From Catonia carolina (Eukaryota > Arthropoda > Insecta > Hemiptera > Achilidae), in assembly GCA_035578175.1 (NCBI GenBank), contig JAQMRL010000003.1, forward strand, positions 83,153,969 to 83,217,968: a stretch of 64,000 bases of DNA, read 5' to 3'. This document shows positions 35,701-47,124 of this stretch, piece after piece; position 1 is the stretch's first letter; the number at the start of each line of letters is the position of its first letter. The translations under genes were made by a program, and so were the position numbers. Under the pieces are notes generated by a model, which had not been told where the DNA came from, searched no databases, and saw only the letters and a list, made by a program, of their open reading frames with translations.

Positions 35701-36034
35701 ATGAACCAAAACCTTGGTTATACGCCTACCGGTTACATCTTACAATTTTTCTTCTTTTATCTCACCTCATAACGTTGCCTACCCACGAGCTAAAGCAGTT
35801 ATAATCACTCAGTAAAATAATCGATCAGTTCTTGTAAAATTGGCCTACTTGGAACCAAATTCTTGTATTTTTACAAATGTGTACAATTATATTTTACAAG
35901 CTTATGATTTTTAGAAGTTCTATTTTACTACTATATTTTACAATTTTTACAAGTTCTTGTAATAAGAACAACTACCTAGCGCACGAATTAAGATCACGAA
36001 TAGAAATGAAGACTGCTTTTATGAGAAAAAATTG
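35701..36034. other. Unannotated AT-rich sequence
   Basis: Nothing recognised. Confidence 0.4.
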
Positions 36035-36786
36035 ATTTGAAACACAATTTTCTCTTGCCAATGTAATAAATGAACAATATCATCGATATGTAGTCATGAG
36101 TAAACTGTGTAATGTGATAAACATAATCTAATTTTAGGGTTATCATGAGTGAATGACGCAAAATGAAAATCAATTTATTTTCAACTTTAAAATAAGAAAA
36201 TCACTAACACTAAACTAGGCTATGTAGAAAATATTGAAAAAAAAAGTTGTAGATTTTTTAATTTTGTATAACTTTGATTACAAACACTTGGTCGTAAAAT
36301 CCATACTAAGGCCGCACTCTTAAAAAATCCCTTATTTTTATTAATTTTAATGTGCTAAATGCAAAAAAATAACGAATTGACATGAAACTAAGAAAAAAAG
36401 TTGACTGGTAGAAAAAACTATTCAAAACAAAAGTTGTAGGTTTTTAATTGCCTAAAACGTTATTATTATACACTTCTCTCTAAAATCCATATTGAGACCA
36501 AACTTTAAAAAAAATTATATTTTACCACGAAAGCGCAATGTAGTACTTAAATGAAGTGATTTTTAAAAAAAATTGCACGAATGACTACTATTCCGGTAGA
36601 CCGAATTTGATGAAAATGTACGTAACGGGCCCCTTAGTGGTACCTAACTTAAGTTCAGAATTTCAACTTCGTACGATATTTTGTTTCCACATACACAGGC
36701 ATATGCTCAGACCAATCGCTAAAAACATGGGTTTTTGACTCTAGAGGGCCTTAAAACATTTATTTCCTAATTTAAGAAAAAGTAAA
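36035..36786 (-). repeat. R950 copy, inverted, diverged
   Basis: TTTTCTCTTGCCA at 36048-36060 is the complement of the 3' end. Blocks such as CTAAACTAGGCTATGTAGAA and ATTCCGGTAGACCGAATTTG follow, with the complement of TTAGCGATTGGTCTGAG near 36705-36725 leading into the 5' end. It has no microsatellite expansion and is one of the oldest copies. Confidence 0.75.
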
Positions 36787-37644
36787 AAGAGTCTAGTTAC
36801 CAACAAAGATTTACATTTTTAAATCGAACCAGAGTTAAGTTAAGAAGAGAGAATAAACAGGAATATTGTTATTGTTCTTAACTCAAATACTTTTTCTTTC
36901 AAATGAGTATTTGCCCCTCTTGAATTTTAAGCATTTCTTACCATAATTATAAAAACAAATGTCAAAAATATTTCCATTACTAGATTTCCGATTCCAGGGA
37001 TTATTTAAAAAGAAATTAAAACCGAAATTCTAAACGAGGTCAAGATAAAAATATTTTCAGTTTGTTAAAATCAGATCGTCCGCTCAGAATCCTGATTCCA
37101 CGGCTATTATTTATTTCATAAAATATATTTGCATAAATATAAGCTTGTATGAATAGCACGTGTCATTGATATAATTTTCAAGTTAGGCTCTAGCAGTTAG
37201 TTTAAAATATTTCTAGTGCTATTATTGTTCCCTGAGGTTAGTAATTAAGACTAAACCCTAATACAGAAGTTTGTGTTAACTTTACTACAATTTTATTAGC
37301 CAAAATATGTATTTTATTTAGTTTGTTTTAATGAAATGATAGTGGTTGTGAACGCCGAAATAAAACTTGTTCTATTTATTAAAAGAGTTTTAGGAATTCA
37401 TCCCGTTTTAATATATAGCTATAACTTGTTTGTTATACTGTTATTATTCTATGCATTTAGAATTATATTTTTAAATTGTATTTTTATTTCATTCATTAAA
37501 AAATACTTTCCCTACACGATATTTTAACGAAACTAGTTCTGTTCCATTTTTATTTTTATATCAAAAGTTAAACATATATATTAGCGTGTTTTTCACTGTT
37601 ATTTATTTGTTATTTTTAATTCGTTTATATTTATTAAACGAATA
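36787..37644. other. Unannotated AT-rich sequence
   Basis: A 63-aa hydrophobic frame (37336-37527) is AT-driven; no gene or repeat recognised. Confidence 0.4.
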
Positions 37645-38060
37645 CATAGTCCATAACAGGCAGGTAGAGTTTTAATTTATTTGCTCTTGATCTGCTAGTT
37701 CCAAGGCTAAAAAAAATAGTTCTGTTTTCTTTATCACATGCTCAGCCAATTGTATTACTCAAGCATTCGAGAACAGAAGAGGTAGAGGTGTAAAATACAC
37801 TAGTCACAGTTATCTCCTCTGAGAGTAATGCATTTTATTATATAGCTATACTCTGTGGTGAATGAAATGAAAGTGTCATTTGCAATGTGGAAAGTAGATG
37901 CTTTTCAGAGGGTCTGGCATGATGATAAGCATACTTTTCCACTCAGTGAGGAAGACAATACTAAAGCACCTTACTCCTTTTTTTACTTATTAAAGCCTCT
38001 AGAGGTTCAAACTAGCCTTTCGGTTGAGAACCTAAACAACAACGACAACAACAAAGGAAT
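37645..38060 (+). mobile_element. SINE-1 copy
   Basis: All family blocks are present, from CCATAACAGGCAGGTAGAG to the tail AACAACAACGACAACAACAA. A 99-aa frame (37855-38154) crosses it. The equivalent frame is also open in the copy at 49726, but the copies at 2553 and 46721 have a stop at the same place, so it is probably not a gene. Confidence 0.87.
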
Positions 38061-38079
38061 AAAGTTGTCAAAATACTTT

Positions 38080-38405
38080 CTCTTCTTCTTCTTCTCACAA
38101 TTCAGCATTAGGATCCAGTTGTTCCTATTCATAACAGCGACAAAACTTTATTGAATTACTGCCATCTCTTCCGTGGGGTTCCAATATCTGCCCACCCATC
38201 GGGCCTGAATTTCAAAACTTTGAGGGGCATCCCCTCTCAGGCAATCTCTCTATGTGCTTCCTCCATCGATTTCTATATTCTACAATGTTCTTATTCAGGT
38301 TGTAATCATCCAGTTCCGTTCTTACATCCTCATTTCTGAGTTGATCCCTGCGATTGCAACCCTTTGTTCTCCGCAGGAACCGCATCTTTGCCGCCTGCAT
38401 TCTAC
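38080..38405 (-). pseudogene. Non-LTR retrotransposon, ORF2 C-terminal fragment
   Basis: Minus strand frame 38212-38400: MQAAKMRFLRRTKGCNRRDQ, then LRNEDVRTELDDYNLNKNI and YRNRWRKHIERLPERGCP. This is the same domain as the fragment at 6893 but from a distinct subfamily. It continues to a GAA-rich tail (CTTCTTCTTCT on the plus strand at about 38083-38096). Confidence 0.85.
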
Positions 38406-38469
38406 CGTATATTGCAGTTACCTATAAAAAAAATTAAATTATTACATTTATAATAAAATTTTAATATAC

Positions 38470-38890
38470 TAAACCCTTTTGAGACCAATCTGGACTTATG
38501 GTGTCCAGCTCTTTGGAGTAGCGGCAGAGAGTAATTTAAAGTCGACCAGGCCTTTTAATCAAAATTCTTAAGACTTGCATCTGGCATTTTTTTTTATGTA
38601 ACCCTTTTTATAAAACCCTTCACTACGATTTCAAATTTCCGACAGTAAAGGAGCTAACCGCGTCCTTGTGTTGTAAATTTCACGAACGACTAAATGACCA
38701 TCCAAACCAGGTAGCTCGTGATCTAGCTACAAGGAACTTCCCACCTGTGCGACGTCTCAAGCGAAAATGGAGTAGAGAACTCTTGGTCTAAATACCGGAC
38801 AATACCCGTAGTTATAAACGGAGAATGTACCACTGGGTAGTTCTTCTCCTTAAAGCAAAACTACCCACCACCATTTGAATATCATATACG
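38470..38890 (+). pseudogene. Jockey-like retrotransposon, ORF2 C-terminal fragment and 3' UTR
   Basis: Starts LRPIWTYGVQLFGVAAESNL (about 38474-38535), passes frame breaks around 38540-38620, and ends FPTVKELTASLCCKFHERLN, DHPNQVARDLATRNFPPVRR and LKRKWSRELLV with a TAA at about 38791. The 3' UTR contains a CCACTGGGTAGTTCTTCTCC block. Confidence 0.85.
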
Positions 38891-41800
38891 GAAATTGTGC
38901 TGCTCAATGTATAGTACCGTTATAAAAATTAAATACAAAAAAAAACATTTGTCTTATTCGTCCGATATAGATGTACGGAACTTTGGAGGTTTGGTGAAAA
39001 ATCAAACGCAAACAGGATGTAAAATTTTCAAAACAAATATTTACGTTTAATCACATGTAGTCCCTACTACATACGAAACTCTCATACATCGAAACTTCAA
39101 CGTAACCACAATATACTCAGCCATTAACAAATTGTACACTCGTTTCCATTAAAAATTTACAAATCACACGAATCCAGAGATACAAACATTATCACATCCA
39201 TACCTACCATAAAATCCACCAAGGTGATTAAAAAGATGCTGGATTAGGAATCTTATATAAAACAGCGACGAGGGTTTGCCACTGGGTGATATCCTCAATC
39301 AAGAAGAAAACATGACATTAAACAGATACATTATAAATACTTCCGGTTTTATAAATATACTGTTGTAGTTGTTAGGTACTAATAAACGACAAAAAAATAT
39401 TTTGGGTTTAGATTCGGATTTTTGTTAGGAATCAAACCCGGAATCTAAAGATTCACAGTCTATTTACACTAGCTGAAAATTGACACTTTATTTGAATGTA
39501 GTAGACTAATGTATTTTTAAAATCTTTTTATGTTTCGCAATATCCGGATGAAGTACATAAAAATTTGTGGGAATAAATACTGAATAAAACAATGCAATTT
39601 TTATGCAAATGTATAATTTTTATTTTGAATTTTAAAAAAATACATAACTTTAAAATTGTTTATTTATGTAAGTTATAATAAATGTATTCTTCTTTAATAA
39701 AAAAGGTGTTTTAAATTACTTTTTTCTCTATCCAATTATACACATATTTATTTTGAGAACTAAAAGAATTTCTCTGGAATGCTTTTAACTAACTTTACTT
39801 TGAAGCAATTTGAAATGGAAGAGTATTGAACTCAAAAAAGTAGAAAATGAAGTAAGAATAAAACGTAGACAAATAGAAGAAAAGAAAATATTTTATGACA
39901 AGATAATATATAGCAAAATATACTGGTTTGTTTGTTTTTTTTTTTAAGTGAAGAAGTAAAATATTATTTCCTTTTTGAATCCAGTACAGCAATTATTAAT
40001 TTTAAAATGAGTTATGTAGGCTACATTATGTATTAAAATGTTTTATTTTCAATATGAAAAAGTTATTTATTTAAAAACTTTGATACCGTATGTTATTAGC
40101 AAAAGGAATGTTGCAACTAGTCCAGTATTTTTACGAAAAAGAAAAGAAAAATGAACATATATTATTTTATTAGCTAATGGTTTCAATGAATTCGTGTAAT
40201 TTGTGTATAGTGAGTTCACGGTAAGAACCAACTGTCGAATCAACAAACTGCATCTGTGGTAGTACGTGTAAATACACCACACAAATACATGCAACAGCCT
40301 AGCATTAGTCACCGGGTGGACACCAACACTTTTATAACTGCTAGAAAATAACAACGAACAGCCGCGTTCCCTAACGTCAATAAAATCTTTCCCTTATCAC
40401 TTAATTTTGTTTAGAATTCAGTTGCTTACTACTCCGTATTGTTTATAGGCTTATTCAATGTTTATATTACAAATTCTTCATGTATGTGTCATTTTTAATT
40501 TTATGATCCTAAATGAGTTTTCAATTTAGTTGGCTTTGTTATTTTAAACTGTTCGGTTCGGTTTAATTGTGCATCTAGTTCGAATGGTGCTTTTAGTTTC
40601 ATGTACGGTTTAATTTTATTGTAGTTATTACTTTATTCGACTGTGTGAACAAAAGTAAGTTTATTTTTATTTTTGCTGAAAAAGTTGATATTAATTTATA
40701 GTGATGGCTAATGCACCCGAGTCCTCTATTTACAAACACCAAAAAGGTAGGTAAATCTTTGGGAATAAAGTGAGTTTTAAAATTAATAAACAATAATAAT
40801 TTTATTTATAAAGTAAGCATTTAAAATTATAAAAACCATTAAAGTATTTAATTTTATTAAGCTAAAGAATTAACTACACATAAGAGTATTAAGCACGAGT
40901 CGTTTCGCATACGCCTACTATGAAAATCACGTAATACTTTTGGTGCGTACGGTTCTGGAGCTGTGACATCATTCACTGTTTGTTTACTTCGCAGTTGGTT
41001 CTTAAAATGAATTTGGTGTAATTGATAAAATCTGAGAAATACTAACAATGAAATGTTTAACTTGCTGTAAATTTAGTTAAAAGATTACACTTTGGTTTCC
41101 TTTGTTCGATCTATTCTAGTTTGATTAAAATTTGTATTGTAAATCAAAATCTATTATAGATTTATTTTTTGGTGATGTATTAAACGGACAATGTTCTGGA
41201 TGTTCTATAGACGAACCTTAAGGTTGTGTCCATACTTAAACACGTTATTCGCTAATAAAGAAAAACCTTTGTTCAGTTGTTCCTTGAATATAATGAAACT
41301 TCTTACATATTATTATTTCAAGCAAAAAAAAATTAATTAAAATATTATTTTATTAATTAGTTCTTAGTTCGTATCAATATTAAATTATGAATTTCTTATT
41401 TCTATTTTGATTGAAAGTAATTTTATTTGTTTAATGCTAGATGTTTCGTATTTATTACTCGAGGCGCAACCTGGTTCATTATTATCTTCTTTTATTTATT
41501 CTCTCTCTCACTTTCTTTATTTTTCTCTCATTCTATCTTGATGTCTATCACATCTCCCATTCTGCCAAGGTCAAATGAGGTCAATACGTTTATAGACATC
41601 AACAGTCTTTTTGTATTGTTATTGTTTCTGTAATATACTGACAGGCGCTTCGAATTAAAAGAAGTAACTTAATAAAATATTTTTTATTTAACGTCATTTG
41701 TACTCTATTTAGTTACTCGGAATCACTTAACCTTACGATTCTGTATTATCAATTTTTATAAATTATTATATTTGTTTCATTACCTCACGTACGCTATTAT

Positions 41801-41937
41801 TTATTTCATAGAATTTATATTAATTTAAATTTATAACTTGCGTAAATAAAAGATTTTCTATGAAAGAAATTATAAAATCTCAAAACGAAGCCGACTGTAC
41901 GTAATTATTCGATAGAAAATTTATATATATTTTATGT
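38891..41937. other. Unannotated AT-rich sequence
   Basis: Three kilobases with no convincing gene. Frames at 39795, 40067, 40599, 40857 and 41427 are short, AT-driven and lack family motifs. A decayed SINE B-box-like block (complement GGTTTGATTCC at about 39430) is the only hint of a repeat. Confidence 0.45.
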
Positions 41938-42220
41938 CATCAGTCTCTCGATTGTTTTGATGCAGTTCTCCATGCTGTTCTACCTTGCGCAAGTCGTTTC
42001 ATATCAACATACCTGGAACACCTTAATTCGTAATTTGCTTTATATTATTCTAACCTTTGCCTCCCCCTACAATTCACTCCCTCACTATTACCCTCCATTA
42101 TTAATAGAACAATGTCTGGATGTTTTAAGATATGCCCCACTAGCTCATTTCTTCTTCTGGCAAGATATTTCCATATTTTTCTTCTTTAAACCACTCGTCT
42201 AAAACAAAAACAAACTCGTC
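41938..42220 (-). pseudogene. Non-LTR retrotransposon 3' portion (split by a SINE)
   Basis: It is the complement of the LINE seen at 48535-48868. Shared blocks, complemented, include TGCGCAAGGTAGAACAGCAT for GTGCAAGATAGAACAGCTTG, TAATGGAGGGTAATAGTGAG, and the ending AATCGAGAGACTGATGACAT. The remaining upstream part continues at 42565-42610 beyond the inserted SINE-4. Confidence 0.75.
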
Positions 42221-42231
42221 AAAGAACCTCT

Positions 42232-42553
42232 TGACCCACCGGGTTGGTCTAGAGGTAAAGTCGTCGCCAAGATCAGCTGTCTTAACAGCTGATTTTCGAA
42301 GACGAAGGTTCCTGGTTCAAATCCTAGTAAAGGTAGTTACTTTTATACGGATTTGAATACTAGATAGTGGTTACCGGTGTACTTTGATGGTTGGGGTTTA
42401 ATTAACCATACTCTCTCAGGAATAGTCGGCCTGGGTCTGTACAAGACTACACCTCATTTACACGTCATACACATCATCCTCATCTCATTGGGTCATGGGG
42501 TTGCTTATTGTTCTAAATTGAACGGTTGCAACGTACACAAATTAGGAATAAAA
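42232..42553 (+). mobile_element. tRNA-derived SINE (SINE-4), full length, with 11-bp target duplication
   Basis: The head GGGTTGGTCTAGAGGTAAAG carries an A box and GGTTCAAATCC is the B box. The body has ATACGGATTTGAATACTAGA, TAGTGGTTACCGGTGTACTT and CATCATCCTCATCTCATTGG, with a short A tail. The 11-bp duplication AAAGAACCTCT (42221-42231 and 42554-42564) brackets it exactly and shows insertion into a pre-existing LINE copy. A 79-aa frame inside (42377-42616) is incidental. Confidence 0.93.
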
Positions 42554-42564
42554 AAAGAACCTCT

Positions 42565-42612
42565 AAATTATACTTATTTTGTCCACCCACCTAATCTTAA
42601 CTTTTTAATAAT
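42565..42612 (-). pseudogene. LINE fragment, upstream part of the split copy
   Basis: The complement AAGTTAAGATTAGGTGGGTG then GACAAAATAAGTATAATTTA matches the start of the LINE at 48550-48590 (AAGATTAGGTGGGTGGACAA). Confidence 0.7.
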
Positions 42613-44430
42613 TTAATTTTTTTTTAAAGATTAAGATTACCGAAACTGTATTTGGCAATGTTCTTTGAAATATGTACACTATATCTAGTGAATTGTAGTT
42701 TAAAGTGTGTAACTCATTTTTTACAAAAGAAGGAAGAATACTTGGCTATTTATGGGTGATAGATTAGAAATTCTGAGATTTATTTATTTTTTCTCGTAGG
42801 AAAAGTTGAGGGTAGGCGCAGACCTGGACGAAAAAAAAATTAACACTAAATTAAGACTATTTAGGTTCGTTCGGAATGTGGGTATGATGATAAACAGACT
42901 TACTTTAAACTTATAATTTTACTCAGTTAATAATTATAACTGGTGTTATATAACGATTTAATCCCCACAAGGGTATGACAAATTTGTTAGAGATTATATT
43001 TTCCCCACCAGGGATTAGCCAAATTTGCTATGAAATAATTAAATTAATATTGTATTCATTATTGGCGTTGTATCAGCTTTCAAGTTTGATTTTATTATTT
43101 TTCCATTTTACCTTGTCCCCTATTTCATTCAATAAAACATTATTCACATTAATACATTATGATTTTTATTCAATTAATATATTTTCATAATTACAATCAC
43201 AAGTTTCATTGTTTAAATGCAATTCTAAAATAATGCTCCTGTTCTTAATACTGTTAAATCAACTCACTGGTTTTATTTGATTTGAATGTTAAAAAAATCT
43301 AACAACAACAATTTATATGTATTAACATTTAACGTCCTTCTTATATAACTATGTATTTTTCAACTTTAAGTAAATTCTCTTCTAATATTAATATATTTTT
43401 TAGAACGAATGTGGGACCTACTAGCTGGCTTGATATTCAGCCCCACACTCAAATAATTTACAATTTTTATTTTCTTCTTCTTAGTTGCCTAGTAACCATA
43501 TTTTGTTAATGAAAATTAAATAATTTTTAAATATTTTATCTTAATCAGCTGGAATTATTTATATTTATTTCAATAGACTCAAATATAAACAACTCCAGAT
43601 GTCCATTAAATTTATCTTATTACACTAGTTATTAAACGTAGCCTACTAACCAACCCAATTATATTACTTAAATTAATTACATAACTTTTTTTTTAAACTA
43701 ACATTGACTATTACAAAGAAACTGTATACTTAAGAACTCAAAATAATTGAGTTACCTGTTCACAACCACTTATTACCACTCGTACGCAATATTTACGTAA
43801 CTTAAAACCGGTTCCGTAACGACCTAAGACACTTTTCCTTTAGAATTCAGTTATTGACTGACTGACTACAAAGGCGCTAACTGTTTTTATACCTGGGGTC
43901 AGATAGTTTCCTAAACAAATGAGATCTTTCTTACAAAATCTCTGCTATTGTCGAACAGAGGAGAAGAATTAAAAATAAAAACAAACGGTTCTACTACTTT
44001 TGATTTCCTAGAATTCCTATTAAAACCATTTCATTCACCGCAGTTCACTATCCTTGTTGAACGAACTCCACCCCATACAATCCATAATTTCTTATTGTAA
44101 ACTATACTATACACTTCTTATTGTAAACAATCTAGTCCCTCTACCATTTCTAGACGAATTACGAACTATGTTACAATATTGTTATGGGTGAAGAATATTT
44201 GAGACTGGTAAAGTATGAATAAGAACACCCTTTTTAGAGTGTTATTTTATAGGGAAAGATTTACCAGATATGTAGCCAATCTTCATTGATGGAGTCTCTA
44301 TGACGATGGAGTTCTCTAAGAAGAAACCTAATATTACAATAAAATGTTAAGTGGACTTCAGGTCATACTAAGATTCGTGTTGTACGAAATCTGAAGTTTC
44401 CGTGTTAAAAAATGAAAAATTAATTATAAC
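42613..44430. other. Unannotated AT-rich sequence
   Basis: No gene or repeat recognised; the 71-aa frame at 42975-43190 is hydrophobic and AT-driven. Confidence 0.45.
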
Positions 44431-44870
44431 TAGCGTGCCCCGTTCGGCTTCGCACGCGAAACATGTGTAATCAATTTTTTTTAAATAAATTTTAACAGAA
44501 ATAATGTAGCTGCTAGATTGCTGTATAATCTAACGTACATACACAAACACACAAAACGTTTTGATAATTTCCCCCGCGTTTCTCCAGGGTAACTAAAACA
44601 CATCTTTGCGTCTTCCGCCTTCATTAAACCCCTTCATCTACTTCAACAGCAATACGTACTCATATGTACACACACTTATACATATTTATGAAAATCTTCA
44701 TTAGGGCCCTTAAGGTTATCATTTTGGAAAAGTTAAAAATAAAATGTTGCTGTGAATATAAATACGAATACGCTCTCAAAATTTCAAGAAAATCCGTTCT
44801 GTAGTTTTGAAAATTTGTCTGCACTAAAACACATGCTTTGTCTTTATAATATGAGTAAAGATTTTTACCC
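44431..44870. repeat. Probable dispersed repeat, class unknown
   Basis: It begins TAGCGTGCCCCGTTCGGCTT and ends with AGAAAATCCGTTCTGTAGTT, ACACATGCTTTGTCTTTATA and ATATGAGTAAAGATTTTT. Both edges resemble sequences common in dispersed elements of many insect genomes, but I cannot assign a superfamily and there is no second copy in the window. Confidence 0.4.
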
Positions 44871-45671
44871 GTTACAATTTTTAAATAAATATTTTTACCC
44901 TTGTAAACTTGGAGACTCTATAAAGTAACCCATTTCCGCGTTCCACATCCTACTTTTTAAATAAATTAGTCGTGACCCGAACCTGTAACCTTCTATCTAA
45001 GCTACTTATTTTCACCACTTATCCTGGTTTTTATTGTTGCTTTGTTCTTGCATTGCGCTGTTTTTACTTCTTATGAAGATTTATTACGGAACATAATTTT
45101 TATTTTCATATCGTGTTTTATAAAATGTTACATTAAAACACTTTCATATTACTGCATTGTTTGCGTATTGCGGTGTTTTGAATGTACGTAGGTACTATTT
45201 GAATGCATTGTCATATTCAATACAGGGTGCTTTGTAAATTTATCAACTGTTTTCTTAGGTGTTGCAAAAATAGCATGAAGGGAAGTACAGTCGTTAACAG
45301 AGCTTAAGTTCGTATTATCGAATAAATATAAAATCTTAAATGTTAGGCGTTGGTTAAATATGGTGAAGTTAGCAAAAAAATCTCCTCTCACCACACCGCC
45401 GCAAATTGATGGGTATTTTAACCCACGGGTTTATTCAACATACTTCTCTACCAATACTACTATGGTCCTGTATTTTTATTGATATGGTTTATTTGTGTCT
45501 CTGTTTTTCTGTGCTAAATAGCTAAATCTACACAATTCCTTTTAAATAATTGTTAATTTGTAAGCTATATTTTCATCTGCTGAGGAATCTTCTGGGTCAA
45601 TTCTATTTTTTGAAACATTTTATTATTTAAAATTTAGTATGTTATTACAATATTATAACAGTTTCTAAATA
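44871..45671. other. Unannotated sequence
   Basis: No gene or repeat recognised; an 81-aa minus frame (45149-45394) has no family features. Confidence 0.4.
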
Positions 45672-45940
45672 TGATGATAAAGGTTCCAATACTTGAATTA
45701 CTTGCTGGAGCTTGCAGTCATCACTACAGTCCTACAATTGGCCAAAAAGAGTCCTTGGTCAGAGGCGTTTTAAACATATGTGCTGAGTACCCGGTATCGT
45801 CGTACACTAGTACAATACCGGGTTCTCAGGATTACGTTTAAAACGCCTCTGGCCAAGGGAACTTCTTGGACAATTGTAGGACTGTATTGATGATTGCTAG
45901 CTCCAGCAAGTAATTCAAGTTTTGGAATCGTTATTGTCAT
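45672..45940. repeat. Large palindrome of two inverted Jockey-like 3' ends
   Basis: The left arm (about 45672-45799) has CTTGAATTACTTGCTGGAGC, CAGTCCTACAATTGGCCAA, CAGAGGCGTTTTAAAC and GTACCCGGTAT. The right arm (about 45813-45940) is its complement in reverse order (ATACCGGGTTCTC, GTTTAAAACGCCTCTGGCCA, CAATTGTAGGACTGTA, CTCCAGCAAGTAATTCAAG). Each arm matches the end of the Jockey-like copy at 26205-26340. The arms could form a 120-130 bp stem with a loop of about 13 bases. Confidence 0.9.
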
Positions 45941-45984
45941 ATTCTGGATTTTGGTTCGGGGGGACTGAATCTGAAAATTTTTGT

Positions 45985-46175
45985 TGTTTTATGCCGACTG
46001 TTATATATATTAAGAGTAGTGAAGTGTGATTGATGAAAACGACCGATGAAAAACTGCCAAACCTGAACGGAAATCTAATCCGGGCGTAGCATTTTGGTAT
46101 GAAATTTGGATTTTCCGTTCGGAGGGGTGCTGAATCCTCTCAAGCCCTCTGGCCACTCTCTCTCCCTGGCTACTT
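45985..46175 (-). mobile_element. Degenerate tRNA-type SINE (SINE-5), inverted
   Basis: The complement reads CTTGAGAGGATTCAGCACC, GAACGGAAAATCCAAATTTC, GGATTAGATTTCCGTTCAGG and TTTGGCAGTTTTTCATCGG, collinear with 35495-35700. The low-coordinate edge ends in a T-rich run after the complement of ACAGTCGGCATAA, the same 3' module as SINE-3. Confidence 0.6.
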
Positions 46176-46713
46176 TCCTGGCGCTGAAGATCTGATATTA
46201 ATTCCTAATTAAGAATTGAGAAATTTAATCCGATAGTTCAATAGCGTGATTTCCCGCTACGCAGTCGCTAATGATGTAAATAAATTTAGCTATTAATTTT
46301 TTTGTTATCTTCAGATTTTAATTTACAATCTGTCCACTTATGGACAAAAAGTAAATTTCTTAAAAATTATAAATAATATGTCATAGAGCGCTCGTTTGTG
46401 CTTCTTTACAAAACACAATAATTGTTTAACACAATAGAAAATTGAAATTTTTTTGAAATTATTGAAATAATACCAAAATGTAGTCTATACCTAAAAAATT
46501 AAAAAGCACCTATCGTTTTGTAAAAAAGGGTCGGAAGGGTCAACTTTATTAAACGTGGTTGCGTAGTGCCGTTTGGATGAGAAGATTGATAGCTTCGTGA
46601 TTGAGATTGTATTCCAATTGAATTTTGTAATTTTTTCCTATGTTTTGTAATTTCTTCTTGTATTTAGTTAATTTTCATGTCTGGTTCAGTATATTATTTG
46701 TTATGTATTATAA
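46176..46713. other. Unannotated AT-rich sequence
   Basis: Nothing recognised. Confidence 0.4.
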
Positions 46714-46720
46714 AGAGTTG

Positions 46721-47117
46721 CTGCCCATAACTGACTGGTGCAGTGTCAAATTATTTGCACTCAATCTGTTAGTTTCAGGGCTAAAATAAATAGTCCTGTT
46801 TCTTATCACATGGACAGCCAATTAAATGACTGAATTATTTAAGAACAGAAGAGGCAGAGTTGTAAAAGACACTAATCAGAGTTATCTCTTCCGAAAGTAA
46901 TGAATTTCATTACACTGTCAGACCCTGTGGTGAATGAAGTGAAAGTATCATTTGCAGAGTAGAAAATTTGTGCTTTTCAGAGGGCCCGGCTTGCTGGTAA
47001 GCTTACTTTTCCACTCAGTGAGGAAGGCAATTGTAAACCACCTCACTCCTCATTTTACTTAGTAAAACCTACAGGTTCAAACCAGCCTTTCGGCTGATAA
47101 CATAAACAACAACACAG
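46721..47117 (+). mobile_element. SINE-1 copy with short target duplication
   Basis: All blocks are present. The reading frame open in two other copies has a TAG here (after TTTGCAGAG). A 7-bp direct repeat AGAGTTG (46714-46720 and 47118-47124) flanks the copy. Confidence 0.87.
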
Positions 47118-47124
47118 AGAGTTG

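Noticed and set aside
37855..38154. 99-aa frame, similar to one at 49864-50109
   Set aside because: Both lie inside SINE-1 copies. Other copies have stops in the same frame, so it is repeat-derived and probably not a gene.
40067..40354. 95-aa minus-strand frame as a host gene
   Set aside because: No family motif, no splice context I can support, and AT-biased composition like the surrounding non-coding DNA.
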